A stretch of 64,000 nt of DNA, taken from positions 1 to 64,000 of the forward strand of contig NZ_LMVB01000002.1 of the NCBI RefSeq assembly GCF_001510645.1, given 5' to 3'. Position numbers and translations under genes: made by a program. Below the pieces are notes generated by a model. That model saw nothing but the letters and a program-made list of their open reading frames with translations, was not told the DNA's origin and searched no databases. Source of the stretch: Paenibacillus sp. FJAT-29882. Its GTDB lineage: Bacteria; Bacillota; Bacilli; Bacillales; DSM-1321. Positions within the stretch are counted from its first letter, which is position 1, and every line of letters starts with the position of its first letter. This document shows, one piece after another, positions 1-8,596 of this stretch.

Positions 1-82
1 GCTCCCTATCATCCGCTCGACTTGCATGTATTAGGCACGCCGCCAGCGTTCGTCCTGAGCCAGGATCAAACTCTCCAAAAAG
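1..82 (-). rRNA. 16S rRNA, 5' end only (partial)
   Basis: Read on the minus strand, this holds the universal 16S start AGAGTTTGATCCTGGCTCAG, followed by the conserved GACGAACGCTGGCGGC and AATACATGCAAGTCGAGCG blocks. The gene continues off the left edge. The 5' end is placed by analogy with Bacillus 16S, about eight bases before AGAGTTTG, so it is accurate to a few bases. An rrn operon next to ygxA, ygzB and perR matches the rrnD neighbourhood of B. subtilis. Confidence 0.97.
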
Positions 83-157
83 TGTTTGACTTGCTCATTG
101 TTTTTATAGTGTGTACTCACTTCAATTAAAACGTTGGCGCTTTGTTTTGTTCAGTTT

Positions 158-231
158 TCAAAGAGCAATTTGTTATCGTTTATCTCGTAAGCGACTTTAT
201 CAATTTAACACGTTAGCGTATGTACTGTCAA
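158..231 (-). promoter_or_regulatory. rrn promoter and boxA antitermination leader
   Basis: On the minus strand a consensus -35 TTGACA (226-231) is followed after exactly 17 bases by a -10 TTAAAT (203-208). Downstream, at 158-167, lies TGCTCTTTGA, the boxA core of Bacillus rRNA leaders, followed by the typical AAAACTGAACAAAAC stretch. This is the last promoter and Nus-dependent antitermination signal before the 16S gene. Any further upstream rrn promoter towards ygxA was not clear to me. Confidence 0.85.
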
Positions 232-351
232 CATATTTTTCAAAAAAGTATTTCGAGATGTTTCTCCGCCGCTGTGAAAGCTTGTGTCCCTCAGCGACGT
301 ATATAAATATAACATCATACAAACATAAGGTCAACATCTTTTTTAAAATAA

Positions 352-1218
352 TTATCGAACTTGATAATTACGATGATAAACTTCATGCCCCTTGGTCTCA
401 ATTTCAACGACTTCAACTATCGTCTTATGTATTAAGTATTCTAACAACACACTTAAATCAACTGCATAATGGGCGATTTCAGGATGTTCCATTAATTCTG
501 ATATGCTCCAGTAACCTTGTCTTTCTTTCATTATTTCTAATAAATGCTGTGAACCTGTATTAGTTCTGGAATAGATCAGAAATTCACTAGCGAGAAACAA
601 AAGTTCAAGCCTCTTCTCGATAGTTTCCTCACTGTTGACAAGCTCCTCATACAGTTTAAAAATTTCTGGCTCCATATATTTCACTTGATTCCAGACCGTT
701 ACTTCTGGATAAAATCCTTGTTCAATCACTTCTAATCTAGCGAGATGGTGCAAAGAATGGACAACGTGATTATAAGCGTCTAGATAGTGTCCATCTTCAA
801 AAAATGCTTTTCCATCCATATACCTTCTTATTAATTTTGCAAATTCGATACCGATCTTAATTTTACGTCCATAGAAAGGGAACTCACGAAGCTCCGTTTT
901 AAGATTGTAGAGATATTCATTACGATCATATAAAATTTTTCCATTTTGAAGCCAATCGACTACTTTTCGATTCGTGCCAAGCAATAACCATTCTTTTAAT
1001 TGATTTTCGTGGACAATGTGCAGAGCTGCTTTTTGATCTTTATATGTATAATGTTTTAAGAAAACTGGTTCCTCCGCTTCATTTACTATTACCAATAAAA
1101 TATAATCGAAAGTGTCTGTATTAGAGCTTGTGTTTTTTCTTTTTTCTATTAATAATATGCCTAGCGTTGACTTTAAGCTTGCTCGCTCTTGATAAATCGG
1201 ACGAAGAATATCTTCCAT
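352..1218 (-). CDS. ygxA: YgxA, nucleotidyltransferase-like protein
   Basis: A 288-residue soluble protein matching the YgxA family (nucleotidyltransferase-like fold), which sits directly upstream of the rrnD operon in B. subtilis. Its biochemical role is not established. The first half carries the degenerate nucleotidyltransferase domain; the C-terminal part is alpha-helical, with the stretch MDGKAFFEDGHYLDAYNHVV resembling a HEPN-like or minimal NTase partner region (inference). The ATG is preceded by a GGGGGAATTAAGAA stretch that serves as ribosome site. It shares its upstream region with the divergent ygzB and is transcribed towards the rRNA operon. Confidence 0.85.
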   Translation of the reverse strand: MEDILRPIYQERASLKSTLGILLIEKRKNTSSNTDTFDYILLVIVNEAEEPVFLKHYTYKDQKAALHIVHENQLKEWLLLGTNRKVVDWLQNGKILYDRNEYLYNLKTELREFPFYGRKIKIGIEFAKLIRRYMDGKAFFEDGHYLDAYNHVVHSLHHLARLEVIEQGFYPEVTVWNQVKYMEPEIFKLYEELVNSEETIEKRLELLFLASEFLIYSRTNTGSQHLLEIMKERQGYWSISELMEHPEIAHYAVDLSVLLEYLIHKTIVEVVEIETKGHEVYHRNYQVR

Positions 1219-1343
1219 TTCTTAATTCCCCCAAAAAATTGTGGTATGTTTACTTGTTCGACATTCCACCTGTAATCCCTGCATTAGAACAATCTTTTAT
1301 AGATACTTTCCCGTTTCTTGATTTGCTATATTTTTACTGCATG

Positions 1344-1371
1344 TTGTTCTTCTTTTCCAATAAAATATGAT
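1344..1371 (+). promoter_or_regulatory. Likely sigma-A promoter of ygzB
   Basis: TTGTTC (1344-1349) and TATGAT (1366-1371) are spaced by 16 bases. They end 26 bases before the ygzB start codon and just ahead of its AGGAGGG ribosome site. Confidence 0.5.
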
Positions 1372-1397
1372 ATAGTAAAATTTCAGGAGGGACAACT

Positions 1398-1757
1398 ATG
1401 GCGAAATATTCTAGTAAGATAAATAAAATCAGGACATTTGCTCTCAGTCTGATCTTCATCGGTTTTATTGTGATGTACGGAGGGATCTTTTTCAAATCCC
1501 ATCCAATTGTTATGACGATTTTTATGTTACTCGGTCTTCTATTCATCGTAGCTAGCACGGTCGTCTATTTCTGGATTGGTATGCTCTCGACAAAAACGGT
1601 GCAGGTGATTTGCCCAAACTGCAGTAAGCCTACAAAAATATTAGGCAGAGTAGATATTTGCATGCACTGTGATGAATCTTTAACTCTTGATAAAAGTCTC
1701 GAAGGTAAAGAGTTTGATCAAAAATATAATCGTAAACAAACTCAACACGAACAATGA
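1398..1757 (+). CDS. ygzB: YgzB, membrane protein with C-terminal zinc ribbon
   Basis: A 119-residue protein of the YgzB (UPF0295/DUF2614) family. Two hydrophobic segments lie at about residues 14-32 and 37-63. They are followed by a cytoplasmic zinc-ribbon-like module with CPNC (C72, C75) and CMHC (C88, C91). The last 25 residues are charged and probably disordered. A strong AGGAGGG site precedes the ATG. The gene is next to perR, as in B. subtilis, but runs convergently to it. Function is unknown; the four cysteines suggest metal binding. Confidence 0.88.
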   Translation: MAKYSSKINKIRTFALSLIFIGFIVMYGGIFFKSHPIVMTIFMLLGLLFIVASTVVYFWIGMLSTKTVQVICPNCSKPTKILGRVDICMHCDESLTLDKSLEGKEFDQKYNRKQTQHEQ

Positions 1758-1869
1758 GAGGCAGCATCACTGTCTCTTTTCTTCCTACTAGTAATCTACT
1801 TCACCTTGTTCTACCCATAATTCCAACATGTAATGTCATTATGCAGATAGCTTACTAATTTCTAAACAT
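1758..1869. other. Convergent gap between ygzB and perR
   Basis: A 112-base convergent intergenic stretch. I see no gene and only weak T-rich hairpin potential for ygzB around 1756-1790. Confidence 0.4.
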
Positions 1870-1906
1870 AAAAAAAGTTCCAGCCTTGGTAGGCGGAACC
1901 TTTTTT
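1870..1906 (-). terminator. Rho-independent terminator of perR
   Basis: On the minus strand AGGTTCCGCC and GGCTGGAACTT form a stem around a TACCAA loop and are followed by a run of T. The stem overlaps the perR stop codon. Confidence 0.85.
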
Positions 1907-2342
1907 AGTGCAAGCTTTTCCCTTGGCAATCTGGACAGTCTCCGTAAACCTCTAAACGGTGGGTATTCACTTTGAATCCAGTGACCTGTGAAGCAAAGTG
2001 CTCGACTTCTTCTAACGCTGGATAGTGGAAATCAACCATTGTACCGCACTTTTCACAAATCACATGGTAATGGTTTGTTGTGACAAAATCGAATCGCGCA
2101 GAGGAATCTCCATAAGTTAATTCTTTAACCAGACCAACTTCACGAAATACTCGAAGATTATTATAAACTGTTGCCACACTCATATTTGGAAATTTACCTT
2201 CCAAAGCTTTATAAATATCATCTGCCGTTGGGTGAGACATCGAGTTTATTAAATACTCAAGTATTGCATGACGTTGAGGGGTGATACGTACTCCGGTATC
2301 TTTCAATGAATCCAATGCTTCTTTTAATAGCTCTTGGGACAC
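1905..2342 (-). CDS. perR: PerR, peroxide-responsive Fur-family repressor
   Basis: A 145-residue dimeric metal-dependent repressor that senses hydrogen peroxide by iron-catalysed histidine oxidation and controls peroxide defence. The N-terminal winged helix (about 1-83) holds [15 protein letters not shown]. All five regulatory-metal ligands of the family are present at the canonical positions: H37, D85, H91, H93 and D104. The structural zinc site is C96, C99, C136 and C139. Aspartate at position 85, not glutamate, is the hallmark of peroxide-sensing PerR as opposed to Fur. A near-perfect PerR box lies about 40 bases upstream, so autoregulation is expected. Bcp, a peroxiredoxin, is nearby, but here a dehydrogenase and an aminopeptidase separate the two genes. 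Confidence 0.96.
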   Translation of the reverse strand: MSQELLKEALDSLKDTGVRITPQRHAILEYLINSMSHPTADDIYKALEGKFPNMSVATVYNNLRVFREVGLVKELTYGDSSARFDFVTTNHYHVICEKCGTMVDFHYPALEEVEHFASQVTGFKVNTHRLEVYGDCPDCQGKSLH

Positions 2343-2383
2343 CGTAATGCACCTCTTTTTCTTATCAAGTAGATATTCTTACA

Positions 2384-2398
2384 TTATAATATTTATAA
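2384..2398. promoter_or_regulatory. PerR box upstream of perR
   Basis: TTATAATATTTATAA matches the PerR operator consensus TTATAATNATTATAA at all but one fixed position. It lies between the perR start codon (2342) and its upstream AT-rich promoter region. A TATAAT-like -10 on the minus strand overlaps it, so binding would block transcription: classical autorepression. Confidence 0.8.
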
Positions 2399-2510
2399 TT
2401 AGTGTACCTTTGATTGACTCACTTTGTCAATGCTTCTCCTATGAAGTCTTGACAATACCTTGGAAATTCATTTAATTTTACCATATCGAGCACTTTTCTT
2501 TAAAACCAAA

Positions 2511-3455
2511 TTAATATCCTTTTTCTGGATCAACCTTATTAACAAAATTAGATTTGCCATCGAGATAACTAGAAAGATTTTGTTCAAAAATCCGGAACGC
2601 CCGTGGTAGATATTCATAGGATCTGCTTGATAAATGAGAAGTTACGGTCACATTATCCATTTTCCAGAATGGATGACCTTTTGCTAATGGCTCAGGATCG
2701 AATACGTCGAGAATCGCGTGGGCAATCTCTTGATTAGCAAGTGCCGAAAGCAAGATATTCTCGTCTACTACGTCTCCTCGACCGATATTTACAAACACAG
2801 CCGAATTCTTCATCACCTTAAAGTGTTCTTCTTGAAGGAGCCCCTTTGTTTCATGAGTGGACGGTAAAATGGATATAAGATAATCCGCTTGTGAAAGCGC
2901 AGGAATGAGAGCATTCTTCTGAATGATTCTGTCGATATATTCAGTCGGGCTACCACTTCGATTCACGCCTACCGTCTTCATGTTAAATGCTTTAGCCATG
3001 CGGGCAATTTCGCCACCGATTGCACCTGTACCAAGGATTAGCATCGTCTTCCCATTTAGTTCCCCTACTTTAATGTCACGGTCCCATTTTTCATCCCTTT
3101 CATTTTCAAGCAGCAACCGCCCTTGTTTTTCGTGAAGAAGAACCATAGCGAATGTATATTCAGCCATTGGGGTTTTATGTATACCACGGGCATTTGTTAC
3201 GAGAATACCTCGTTCAATAATTGCGTCAAAGGGCATTTTTTCAAGACCTGCAGACATGACCATAATCCACTTAAGCTTGGAAGCTTTTCGAATATGCTGA
3301 TTTTCTAAATCTTCACCGTATGTAATTATAACTTCAGCTTGGGATAATTCACCTACCGCAAGTTCCTCTTGATAGTGAAATTCAATATTTGGGAAGTTTG
3401 CTGCGATATCAGTTTGAATCTTTTTGGATGGTACAATCGTTGATAATACAAGCAT
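2511..3455 (-). CDS. D-isomer-specific 2-hydroxyacid dehydrogenase
   Basis: A 314-residue NAD(P)-dependent oxidoreductase of the D-2-hydroxyacid dehydrogenase family. The Rossmann motif is GTGAIGGEIARMA. The catalytic triad of the family is recognisable: Arg in NIGRGDVVDE, Glu in DVFDPEPLA, His in TSHLSSRS. The open frame extends 58 codons further upstream, but a TTGGAGG site sits six bases before the ATG at 3455 and the family fold begins there (MLVLSTIVPSKK), so the shorter start is chosen. Substrate is unknown; a glyoxylate/hydroxypyruvate reductase-like role is possible. The gene lies between perR and the aminopeptidase, an insertion relative to B. subtilis. Confidence 0.85.
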   Translation of the reverse strand: MLVLSTIVPSKKIQTDIAANFPNIEFHYQEELAVGELSQAEVIITYGEDLENQHIRKASKLKWIMVMSAGLEKMPFDAIIERGILVTNARGIHKTPMAEYTFAMVLLHEKQGRLLLENERDEKWDRDIKVGELNGKTMLILGTGAIGGEIARMAKAFNMKTVGVNRSGSPTEYIDRIIQKNALIPALSQADYLISILPSTHETKGLLQEEHFKVMKNSAVFVNIGRGDVVDENILLSALANQEIAHAILDVFDPEPLAKGHPFWKMDNVTVTSHLSSRSYEYLPRAFRIFEQNLSSYLDGKSNFVNKVDPEKGY

Positions 3456-3522
3456 ATGAATTCCTCCAATAGGCAATTGTTTTCTCTTTATATTATTTAC
3501 GCATAGTCGATTATTTTTTTCA

Positions 3523-3549
3523 TAAAAAACCGCGAGCAATTGGCCCGCG
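3523..3549 (-). terminator. Terminator of the bcp-aminopeptidase unit
   Basis: On the minus strand a seven-pair stem CGCGGGC/GCTCGCG (one G-T pair) with loop CAATT is followed by a T run (3523-3529). It lies downstream of the aminopeptidase stop codon. Confidence 0.75.
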
Positions 3550-3643
3550 TAAGTTATTCTGAGGAGGTATTCCCATACTTTAATATATTCAATGATAGAA
3601 AAGTTGAGTTGGACAATAGCCTTTCCCAAGAAAAATAGGCAGG

Positions 3644-4753
3644 CTATTTTAGTTGATCAGGGTTCAATCCTACTAGCTCTGGCAATGTAAATAGACCGTC
3701 CTTGCGGATACAGACATCATCAAAATAGATTTCTCCTCCACCATATTCAGGTCGTTGAATTAACACCATATCCCAATGAATACTTGAACGATTTCCGTTG
3801 TCCGCTTCTTCATAAGCCTCACCTGGCGTGAAGTGTAGACTACCGCAAATTTTTTCGTCAAAAAGAATGTCACCCATTGGTTCTGTAATAAATGGGTTTA
3901 CGCCAATAGCAAATTCACCAATATAACGGGCACCTGCATCTGTATCAAAAATTTCATTCATTTTTTCCGTTTGATCAGAATTCGCTTCAATCAGCTTACC
4001 TTCTTTAAAGGTTAATGATACGTTTCGAAAAGTCATGCCTTGATATGGACATGGAGTATTAAAAGTAATCGTTCCATTGACACTATCCTTGATCGGAGCC
4101 GTAAATACTTCCCCATCCGGAATATTATTTTCACCTGCACAAACAATGGCTGGAATACCTTTTATTGAAAAGGATAAATCCGTTCCTGGTGATACGAGAC
4201 GAACTCGATCAGTACGTTCCATTAATTGCTTCAACGGCTGCATGGCACTGTCCATTTTTTCATAATCAGCTGTACTTACATCCAATAAAAAATCCTCAAA
4301 ACGGCTTAAGCTCATGCCAGCTTTTTGTGCTAAACCCATTGTTGGGTAGTTAAGTAGCACCCAACGACGATTATTGACATAGAAGAATGTCGGCTTCTTC
4401 ATCGCTTCACCGCGAATTTGATGCTTCTCTGCTGGCACTTCTGAAAGCTCAGCATCATTTTCTTCCCCATAAGCAATGATGACTGCATCTGTATCTTCAT
4501 ATTTTTTCATCATCCAAGAAGCAAGTGTTTTAAGTTGTTCTTTTTCGTAGCCCATCGCTAAATGACGGTTCAATTCGTCATCCATAATATCGATGTATGG
4601 ATAGGCTCCTAATTTATACGTTTCATCAATTAATTCTTTCATTAACGGTTTTGCATTGTAGTGCCCTCTTATTAATACACGCTCTCCCGCTTTTAGTTTT
4701 ATCGAATGGGTTAGCAGGAGATTCGCCAGTTTATTCAGTCGTTCGTCTCTCAT
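3644..4753 (-). CDS. M29-family aminopeptidase (AmpS/PepS type)
   Basis: A roughly 369-residue metallo-aminopeptidase of the thermophilic M29 clan, which removes N-terminal residues from peptides in the cytoplasm with two divalent metals. The family metal-site pattern is present: glutamates in GEFAIG and in the GEAYEEADNGNR loop, then SSIHWDMV with the His-x-Asp pair. Two ATGs are adjacent (4756 and 4753); GAGGG lies only two bases before the first but five before the second, so the second is preferred. The start sits nine bases after the bcp stop codon, so both genes probably share a transcript. Confidence 0.88.
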   Translation of the reverse strand: MRDERLNKLANLLLTHSIKLKAGERVLIRGHYNAKPLMKELIDETYKLGAYPYIDIMDDELNRHLAMGYEKEQLKTLASWMMKKYEDTDAVIIAYGEENDAELSEVPAEKHQIRGEAMKKPTFFYVNNRRWVLLNYPTMGLAQKAGMSLSRFEDFLLDVSTADYEKMDSAMQPLKQLMERTDRVRLVSPGTDLSFSIKGIPAIVCAGENNIPDGEVFTAPIKDSVNGTITFNTPCPYQGMTFRNVSLTFKEGKLIEANSDQTEKMNEIFDTDAGARYIGEFAIGVNPFITEPMGDILFDEKICGSLHFTPGEAYEEADNGNRSSIHWDMVLIQRPEYGGGEIYFDDVCIRKDGLFTLPELVGLNPDQLK

Positions 4754-4765
4754 CATATCCCTCGC

Positions 4766-5236
4766 TTATTCTGCTTTGTTTCGCAAGTATTCGAGTGCTT
4801 CTGCAACATGGCCTTCTACCTTAACTTTACGCCATTCTTTGACTAGTGTTCCTTTTTCGTCGATTAAAAAAGTCGAGCGCTCTATTCCCATATATTCTTT
4901 GCCGAAGTTTTTCTTCAACTTCCATACTTCATATGTTTCAGAAACTTCATGATGTTCATCCGCTAATAATGTAAACGGCAGACCGTGTTTGTCGATAAAC
5001 TTCTTATGGCTTGCTATTGGATCTGGACTGATTCCAAAGATAACCGCATTAAGCTCATCAAACTGAGTGTGCTGATCCCTAAAATCACATGCTTCCGTTG
5101 TACATCCTGGTGTCATATCCTTCGGGTAGAAAAATAGTACGATATTTTTTCCTAGATAGTCAGATAATGAAACTTCCCCGCCTTCGCTTGCATGAAGTGT
5201 GAAATCTGGTGCTTTTTCTCCTACTTGTAATGTCAA
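4766..5236 (-). CDS. bcp: Bcp, thiol peroxidase of the peroxiredoxin Q family
   Basis: A 156-residue thioredoxin-dependent peroxiredoxin that reduces hydrogen and organic peroxides. The motif MTPGCTTEACDFRD gives the peroxidatic Cys45 and the resolving Cys50 of the PrxQ 2-Cys type. The thioredoxin-like core runs through FFYPKD and ends in the WRKVKVEGH strand typical of the family. It is ygaF in B. subtilis, where it sits next to perR. GGAGGG precedes the ATG. I found no clear PerR box in front of it, so control by PerR is not supported here. Confidence 0.93.
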   Translation of the reverse strand: MTLQVGEKAPDFTLHASEGGEVSLSDYLGKNIVLFFYPKDMTPGCTTEACDFRDQHTQFDELNAVIFGISPDPIASHKKFIDKHGLPFTLLADEHHEVSETYEVWKLKKNFGKEYMGIERSTFLIDEKGTLVKEWRKVKVEGHVAEALEYLRNKAE

Positions 5237-5309
5237 TTTGATACCCTCCAGTTTCTATTCTATAGGTTCTATAAATTAGGGTACCTAATTTTTTCAGCAA
5301 AGACAACTT

Positions 5310-5729
5310 TCATTTCTTATTTCGCTCATACTGGTCCAACTCGCTCACCGTTCGAATTACGAAGGCTACCGGCAGTGCATAGCCGATGAACGCTTGAATC
5401 GTCGCTACCATTCTTCCCATTCCAATTGGACTGATATCCCCGTAACCGACAGAAAACATCGTCATTGCACTGAAATAAAACGAGGTCTGTAATTGTTGGA
5501 AGAAATCCCCTTCCACTCTCTTGCCATTATCGAGTATCACGGAATGATTTTGCAGTTCAAACAAGAGATATATTAAAGCAAAACCAATTAAGATTGTCGC
5601 ATATAGATTAACCGCCCACCCAAGTGTTTCCAACGAAAATCGTTTCTTATCTCCAGTAGTCAAGAATAATGTACGGATACTCATGACCATACAAAAAATA
5701 CTAGCAATGAACAATGCATAAAAAGTCAT
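5310..5729 (-). CDS. Small potassium channel protein (Ion_trans_2 type)
   Basis: A roughly 139-residue membrane protein with a selectivity filter TMFSVGYGD between hydrophobic helices, the signature of a prokaryotic K+ channel pore domain. One hydrophobic helix lies near the N-terminus and one around LYATILIGFALIYLLFEL; the pore helix and filter (SFYFSAMTMFSVGYGD) follow, then a last helix (TIQAFIGYALPVAFVI). No RCK/TrkA-N domain is attached, so it is a pore-only protein. GAGG lies seven bases before the ATG at 5729; upstream in-frame starts (to 5747) are too close to that site. Confidence 0.82.
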   Translation of the reverse strand: MTFYALFIASIFCMVMSIRTLFLTTGDKKRFSLETLGWAVNLYATILIGFALIYLLFELQNHSVILDNGKRVEGDFFQQLQTSFYFSAMTMFSVGYGDISPIGMGRMVATIQAFIGYALPVAFVIRTVSELDQYERNKK

Positions 5730-5844
5730 CCCCATTCCTCTTTTCACGATAAGGTGAAACTTCCTTCGGCTAAACTAGGATAAAACTCCCTCATACTATA
5801 CCTACTCCTTGTCCAGCTCATATATGCGAAAATGAACGAAATTG

Positions 5845-5860
5845 AGGTCAGACCCCATCC
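5845..5860. repeat. Solo REP-like motif
   Basis: GAGGTCAGACCCCATC is a single half-element of the GGGGTCAGACCCC family found elsewhere in the window, without a partner. Confidence 0.6.
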
Positions 5861-6376
5861 CATCAAGCTAACACTGAAGAATAGTTAGATAAGAGCTATT
5901 TTTATAAGACAATCGTCCATACTAATAAAGAAAAACACGCTAAATATTCCTGAATTAGGTCATTTTTCTGTGTTATGCTGTTTTTGTAAATCTAGATTTG
6001 AGCCACTTGATTTTCAAATTTACCACCCACCCTTATGATATAAAGTGACGAAACGATCTTCATAGGGAGTTGCAAATGTAGCTTACATAAAGTTTGATTA
6101 AAAACCGATTGAAAACCCTCGTTCTACGGAAAAAAAGACCCCATTTTGAAAAAAGTAGATCAAAATGGAGTCTTCTCTTCTTTGAACATAGGTGGGCATT
6201 AGTCAAGTAGTCCCAGGGGATTTAACTCAAAGCAACTCAGCTAAAGCATCCTGCCCGTCTTTCTCCAACGCACGCCTCCATTTCGTTCCAGCCCGGTATT
6301 ATCCGAAGCCCAGCCTTCTATTCGAGGAAGCAGATCTTGGAAGCTGATTCAGGCGGTTATGCTCAAGGAAGCATTC

Positions 6377-6444
6377 ATGCGGGAAGATTCATTCTGCAGC
6401 CATGACCGCAGCTGATTCGGGGAAGGAAAGCTAATCATCGCTGC
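6377..6444 (+). repeat. Direct repeat copy 1 flanking the YfhD-like gene
   Basis: Starts ATGCGGG and includes AGATTCATTCTGCAG, CATGA, GATTCGG and CATCGCTGC. It is about 80 percent identical by eye to 6777-6845 in the same orientation, on the other side of the small gene at 6601-6753. Confidence 0.75.
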
Positions 6445-6560
6445 ATGGAAGCAAAAGCAAAGAAGCGGACTCATAGAAGGCGATCACTCAGTAAACTCAA
6501 AGCAGCCGATCCGTCCTTCTCTATGAACAAATCTAATGATATAAAAATGTGATTCATAGC

Positions 6561-6567
6561 CATACTA
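6561..6567 (+). promoter_or_regulatory. Candidate sigma-G -10 element of the YfhD-like gene
   Basis: CATACTA fits the forespore sigma-G -10 consensus, 34 bases before the start codon. A GATAT/TGATA stretch 18-19 bases upstream is only a partial -35 match. Confidence 0.4.
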
Positions 6568-6600
6568 ATAAAGATTAAAATTTCATTAGGAGGCAATATT

Positions 6601-6753
6601 ATGGGAAGATCAAACAATCAAAAATCATCTAGCAGTAAAAATTCATTACCTCAAACTCCCAAAAACTTAAAAATAGAACCGGATCGTGTGGATCAAGAAT
6701 TTTCTCGTGAGCTAGGTGAAAGTGGGAAAATAAGAGCTACAAGACCTAAATGA
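6601..6753 (+). CDS. YfhD-like small spore-associated protein
   Basis: A 50-residue hydrophilic protein starting MGRSNNQKSSSSKN. The block LPQTPKN followed by DQEFSRELGE resembles the YfhD family, compare DIEFSQELADHDD in the protein at 30300-30467. AGGAGG lies seven bases before the ATG and a sigma-G-type -10 lies upstream, so it is probably forespore-expressed and would be small and abundant in spores. The C-terminus (SGKIRATRPK) differs from standard YfhD. It is flanked by direct repeats, suggesting it is an extra copy gained by transposition or recombination. Confidence 0.7.
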   Translation: MGRSNNQKSSSSKNSLPQTPKNLKIEPDRVDQEFSRELGESGKIRATRPK

Positions 6754-6776
6754 AACTTTTTTTAAAAGAAAGTATT

Positions 6777-6845
6777 TATGCGAGCAGATTCATTCTGCAG
6801 TCATGATCGAAGCCGATTCGGTGAAATACAGTTGCTCATCGCTGC
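6777..6845 (+). repeat. Direct repeat copy 2 flanking the YfhD-like gene
   Basis: Second copy of the AGATTCATTCTGCAG-containing repeat at 6377-6444, same orientation, 400 bases downstream. Confidence 0.75.
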
Positions 6846-6885
6846 CTTGAGAAAATAATGTGTATTTTATCAACATACAGAAAAC

Positions 6886-6932
6886 AAAAAGAAGTTAATC
6901 ATCTATATATAGTAGGTGATTAGCTTCTTTTT
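6886..6932. terminator. Terminator of the MFS gene, possibly bidirectional
   Basis: AAAAAGAAGTTAATCA pairs imperfectly with TGATTAGCTTCTTTTT, with A-rich and T-rich flanks on both strands. It lies directly after the MFS stop codon and downstream of the YfhD-like gene. Confidence 0.75.
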
Positions 6933-6936
6933 CTCA

Positions 6937-8352
6937 TTATATGGACTTTTTCAGTGTCGTCGATGAAAGCTCGGGTACCTTTTTCCCCTCGTTGTCCGAA
7001 ATTGTTAACATTATAAAGATTAATGATGGGATAGCAAAAGCTAGGTTTACCATGATCCCTGCAGATGCTGCCAATTCTGTGTTTCCAGTTGCTACGATTG
7101 CACCATAAACTGCTGTTGAAATCGCTATACCAAATGAAAAACCAAGTGAGCTGGACATTTTATAAATTCCTGAAGCAACACCAACTTTATCTTCTGGAAT
7201 ATTTACTACGGCAGTATCAGTAGATGGAGTTGCGTATAATCCAAGTCCAATACCCGAAAGCATGAAACCAATAAAGACGGTGATTACATATGCTAAGTCA
7301 GGTAAGAATGTTAGCGCTGTTAGACTAATCCCAAGAGGAGTTATTATTGAAGCTGCAATCATCGGTTTTCTGGCACCTACTTTTTGCAACATTCTCTCAC
7401 CTACACGAATCATCACGAGCACAGCGACTAAGTTACCTATTGTTAATAAACCTGTTTGAAAGGCTGTAAACCCTCTCGCTACTTGCACATACGTATTCGC
7501 AACCACAACCGTTCCAGCAATTGCATTTTGTAAAAAATTAGAGGTTACTGCTCCCGTATATGCTTTAGTTTTAAATAAGGAAAATTCAATAAATTTATTT
7601 GATTTTTTTATTTCAACCATAAAGAATATAGCACTTCCAATGATAATTACACTCATTAAAGCAACAGTAAGCGGGCTCATCCAGCCAAACTCGTGTCCAC
7701 GTGTAACTACTAAATTTAATGCCAGCATAATGATAATAAAGATGAAGAGACCAGTAAAATTAAATTTAGATGTGTTTGATTGTTCAGCTTTACTTTCTGG
7801 TGTATCTTTCAATAAGTACATCGCAACTAAAGAAATAACAATGGACAAGACAAAAATCCATCTCCAGCCCATATACGTAGCAATCGCACCACCTATTAAA
7901 GCACAACAACCGGCTCCTCCCCATGAGCCAAATGACCAATAACTAAGAGCACGCTGTCTATCTTCTCCCTCGAAATTCGCTTTAACTAAAGCAATAGTTG
8001 ACGGCATAATACATGCTGCAGAAATCCCCTGGATGATACGCCCAGTGATTAAAAGTGTAGCATTTTGTGCTAAAACAAGACACAGGGATCCAATAATGCT
8101 TAAAATCAGTCCTAAATAAGTCAGTCTCTTACGGCCAGCTTTATCTGAAATTCCACCAGCTGCAACAATAAACATACCTGAAAATAAGGAAGTTAAACTG
8201 ATGGCAATATTTAGAGTTCCTAATGATATACCTAAATCTGCTTGAATTGCTGGAATAATATTTACCATTGACTGAGCAAACAGCCAAAATGTAAGTACAG
8301 CAAATACAATGCCGATAATCATTTTATTTGAACCGTGGGCGCTTGTTTCCAT
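6937..8352 (-). CDS. MFS transporter, DHA2-like 14-helix drug/metabolite exporter
   Basis: A 471-residue polytopic protein with the major-facilitator loop motif DKAGRKR after helix 2, GRIIQGISAA in helix 4 and an overall length fitting 14 transmembrane segments (DHA2 subfamily, proton antiport). The N-terminus is short and cytoplasmic. GGGGGGAA lies before the ATG. It follows the ureohydrolase on the same strand after a 245-base gap that contains a strong hairpin, so co-transcription is uncertain; its substrate could be a guanidino compound or polyamine (inference from the neighbour only). Confidence 0.85.
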   Translation of the reverse strand: METSAHGSNKMIIGIVFAVLTFWLFAQSMVNIIPAIQADLGISLGTLNIAISLTSLFSGMFIVAAGGISDKAGRKRLTYLGLILSIIGSLCLVLAQNATLLITGRIIQGISAACIMPSTIALVKANFEGEDRQRALSYWSFGSWGGAGCCALIGGAIATYMGWRWIFVLSIVISLVAMYLLKDTPESKAEQSNTSKFNFTGLFIFIIIMLALNLVVTRGHEFGWMSPLTVALMSVIIIGSAIFFMVEIKKSNKFIEFSLFKTKAYTGAVTSNFLQNAIAGTVVVANTYVQVARGFTAFQTGLLTIGNLVAVLVMIRVGERMLQKVGARKPMIAASIITPLGISLTALTFLPDLAYVITVFIGFMLSGIGLGLYATPSTDTAVVNIPEDKVGVASGIYKMSSSLGFSFGIAISTAVYGAIVATGNTELAASAGIMVNLAFAIPSLIFIMLTISDNEGKKVPELSSTTLKKSI

Positions 8353-8542
8353 TATGTTCCCCCCTATAATCTAGTCTAAAATCTTTATCTCATTTTTATC
8401 TGATACCCCAAAGTAAAGCGCTTTCATATTTGTTAACTAAAGAAAGATTATGAATTAAATATCTACTTAATATGTCTCACTTGTTCATAATAGAGATTTT
8501 TAATGGGGACTACCCAATAATGTAACATACTTATTAATGGAC

Positions 8543-8588
8543 TTGATGAAATAGAGAAAGGAATTTATATCTTTCTCTATTTCATCAA
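8543..8588 (-). terminator. Long perfect hairpin after the ureohydrolase gene
   Basis: TTGATGAAATAGAGAAAG and its exact complement, 18 base pairs, enclose a 10-base AT-rich loop just downstream of the ureohydrolase stop codon. No strong T run follows, so it may act as mRNA 3'-end stabiliser or partial terminator between ureohydrolase and MFS. Confidence 0.7.
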
Positions 8589-8596
8589 ACTTACTT

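Larger units (their letters stand above)
5730..6600. other. 870-bp repeat-rich stretch
   Basis: I find no gene here. Visible items are a lone GAGGTCAGACCCC motif at 5845-5860, followed by CATCAAGCTAACA, which recurs beside the IS4 remnant at 11.3 kb; a terminator-like hairpin at 6129-6180 (GACCCCATTTTGA with TCAAAATGGAGTC); the sequence CATACTAATAAAG at 5919 and again at 6561; and a GC-richer block (6240-6480) carrying copy 1 of a 68-base direct repeat. It looks like decayed mobile or repeat DNA. Confidence 0.6.

Noticed and set aside
111..563. 150-codon plus-strand frame over the rRNA promoter and the end of ygxA
   Set aside because: No ribosome site, overlaps the rrn leader and a recognised minus-strand gene; composition is not protein-like.
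3456..3629. 58-codon N-terminal extension of the 2-hydroxyacid dehydrogenase
   Set aside because: It covers the terminator of the upstream gene; a good ribosome site and family homology place the start at 3455.
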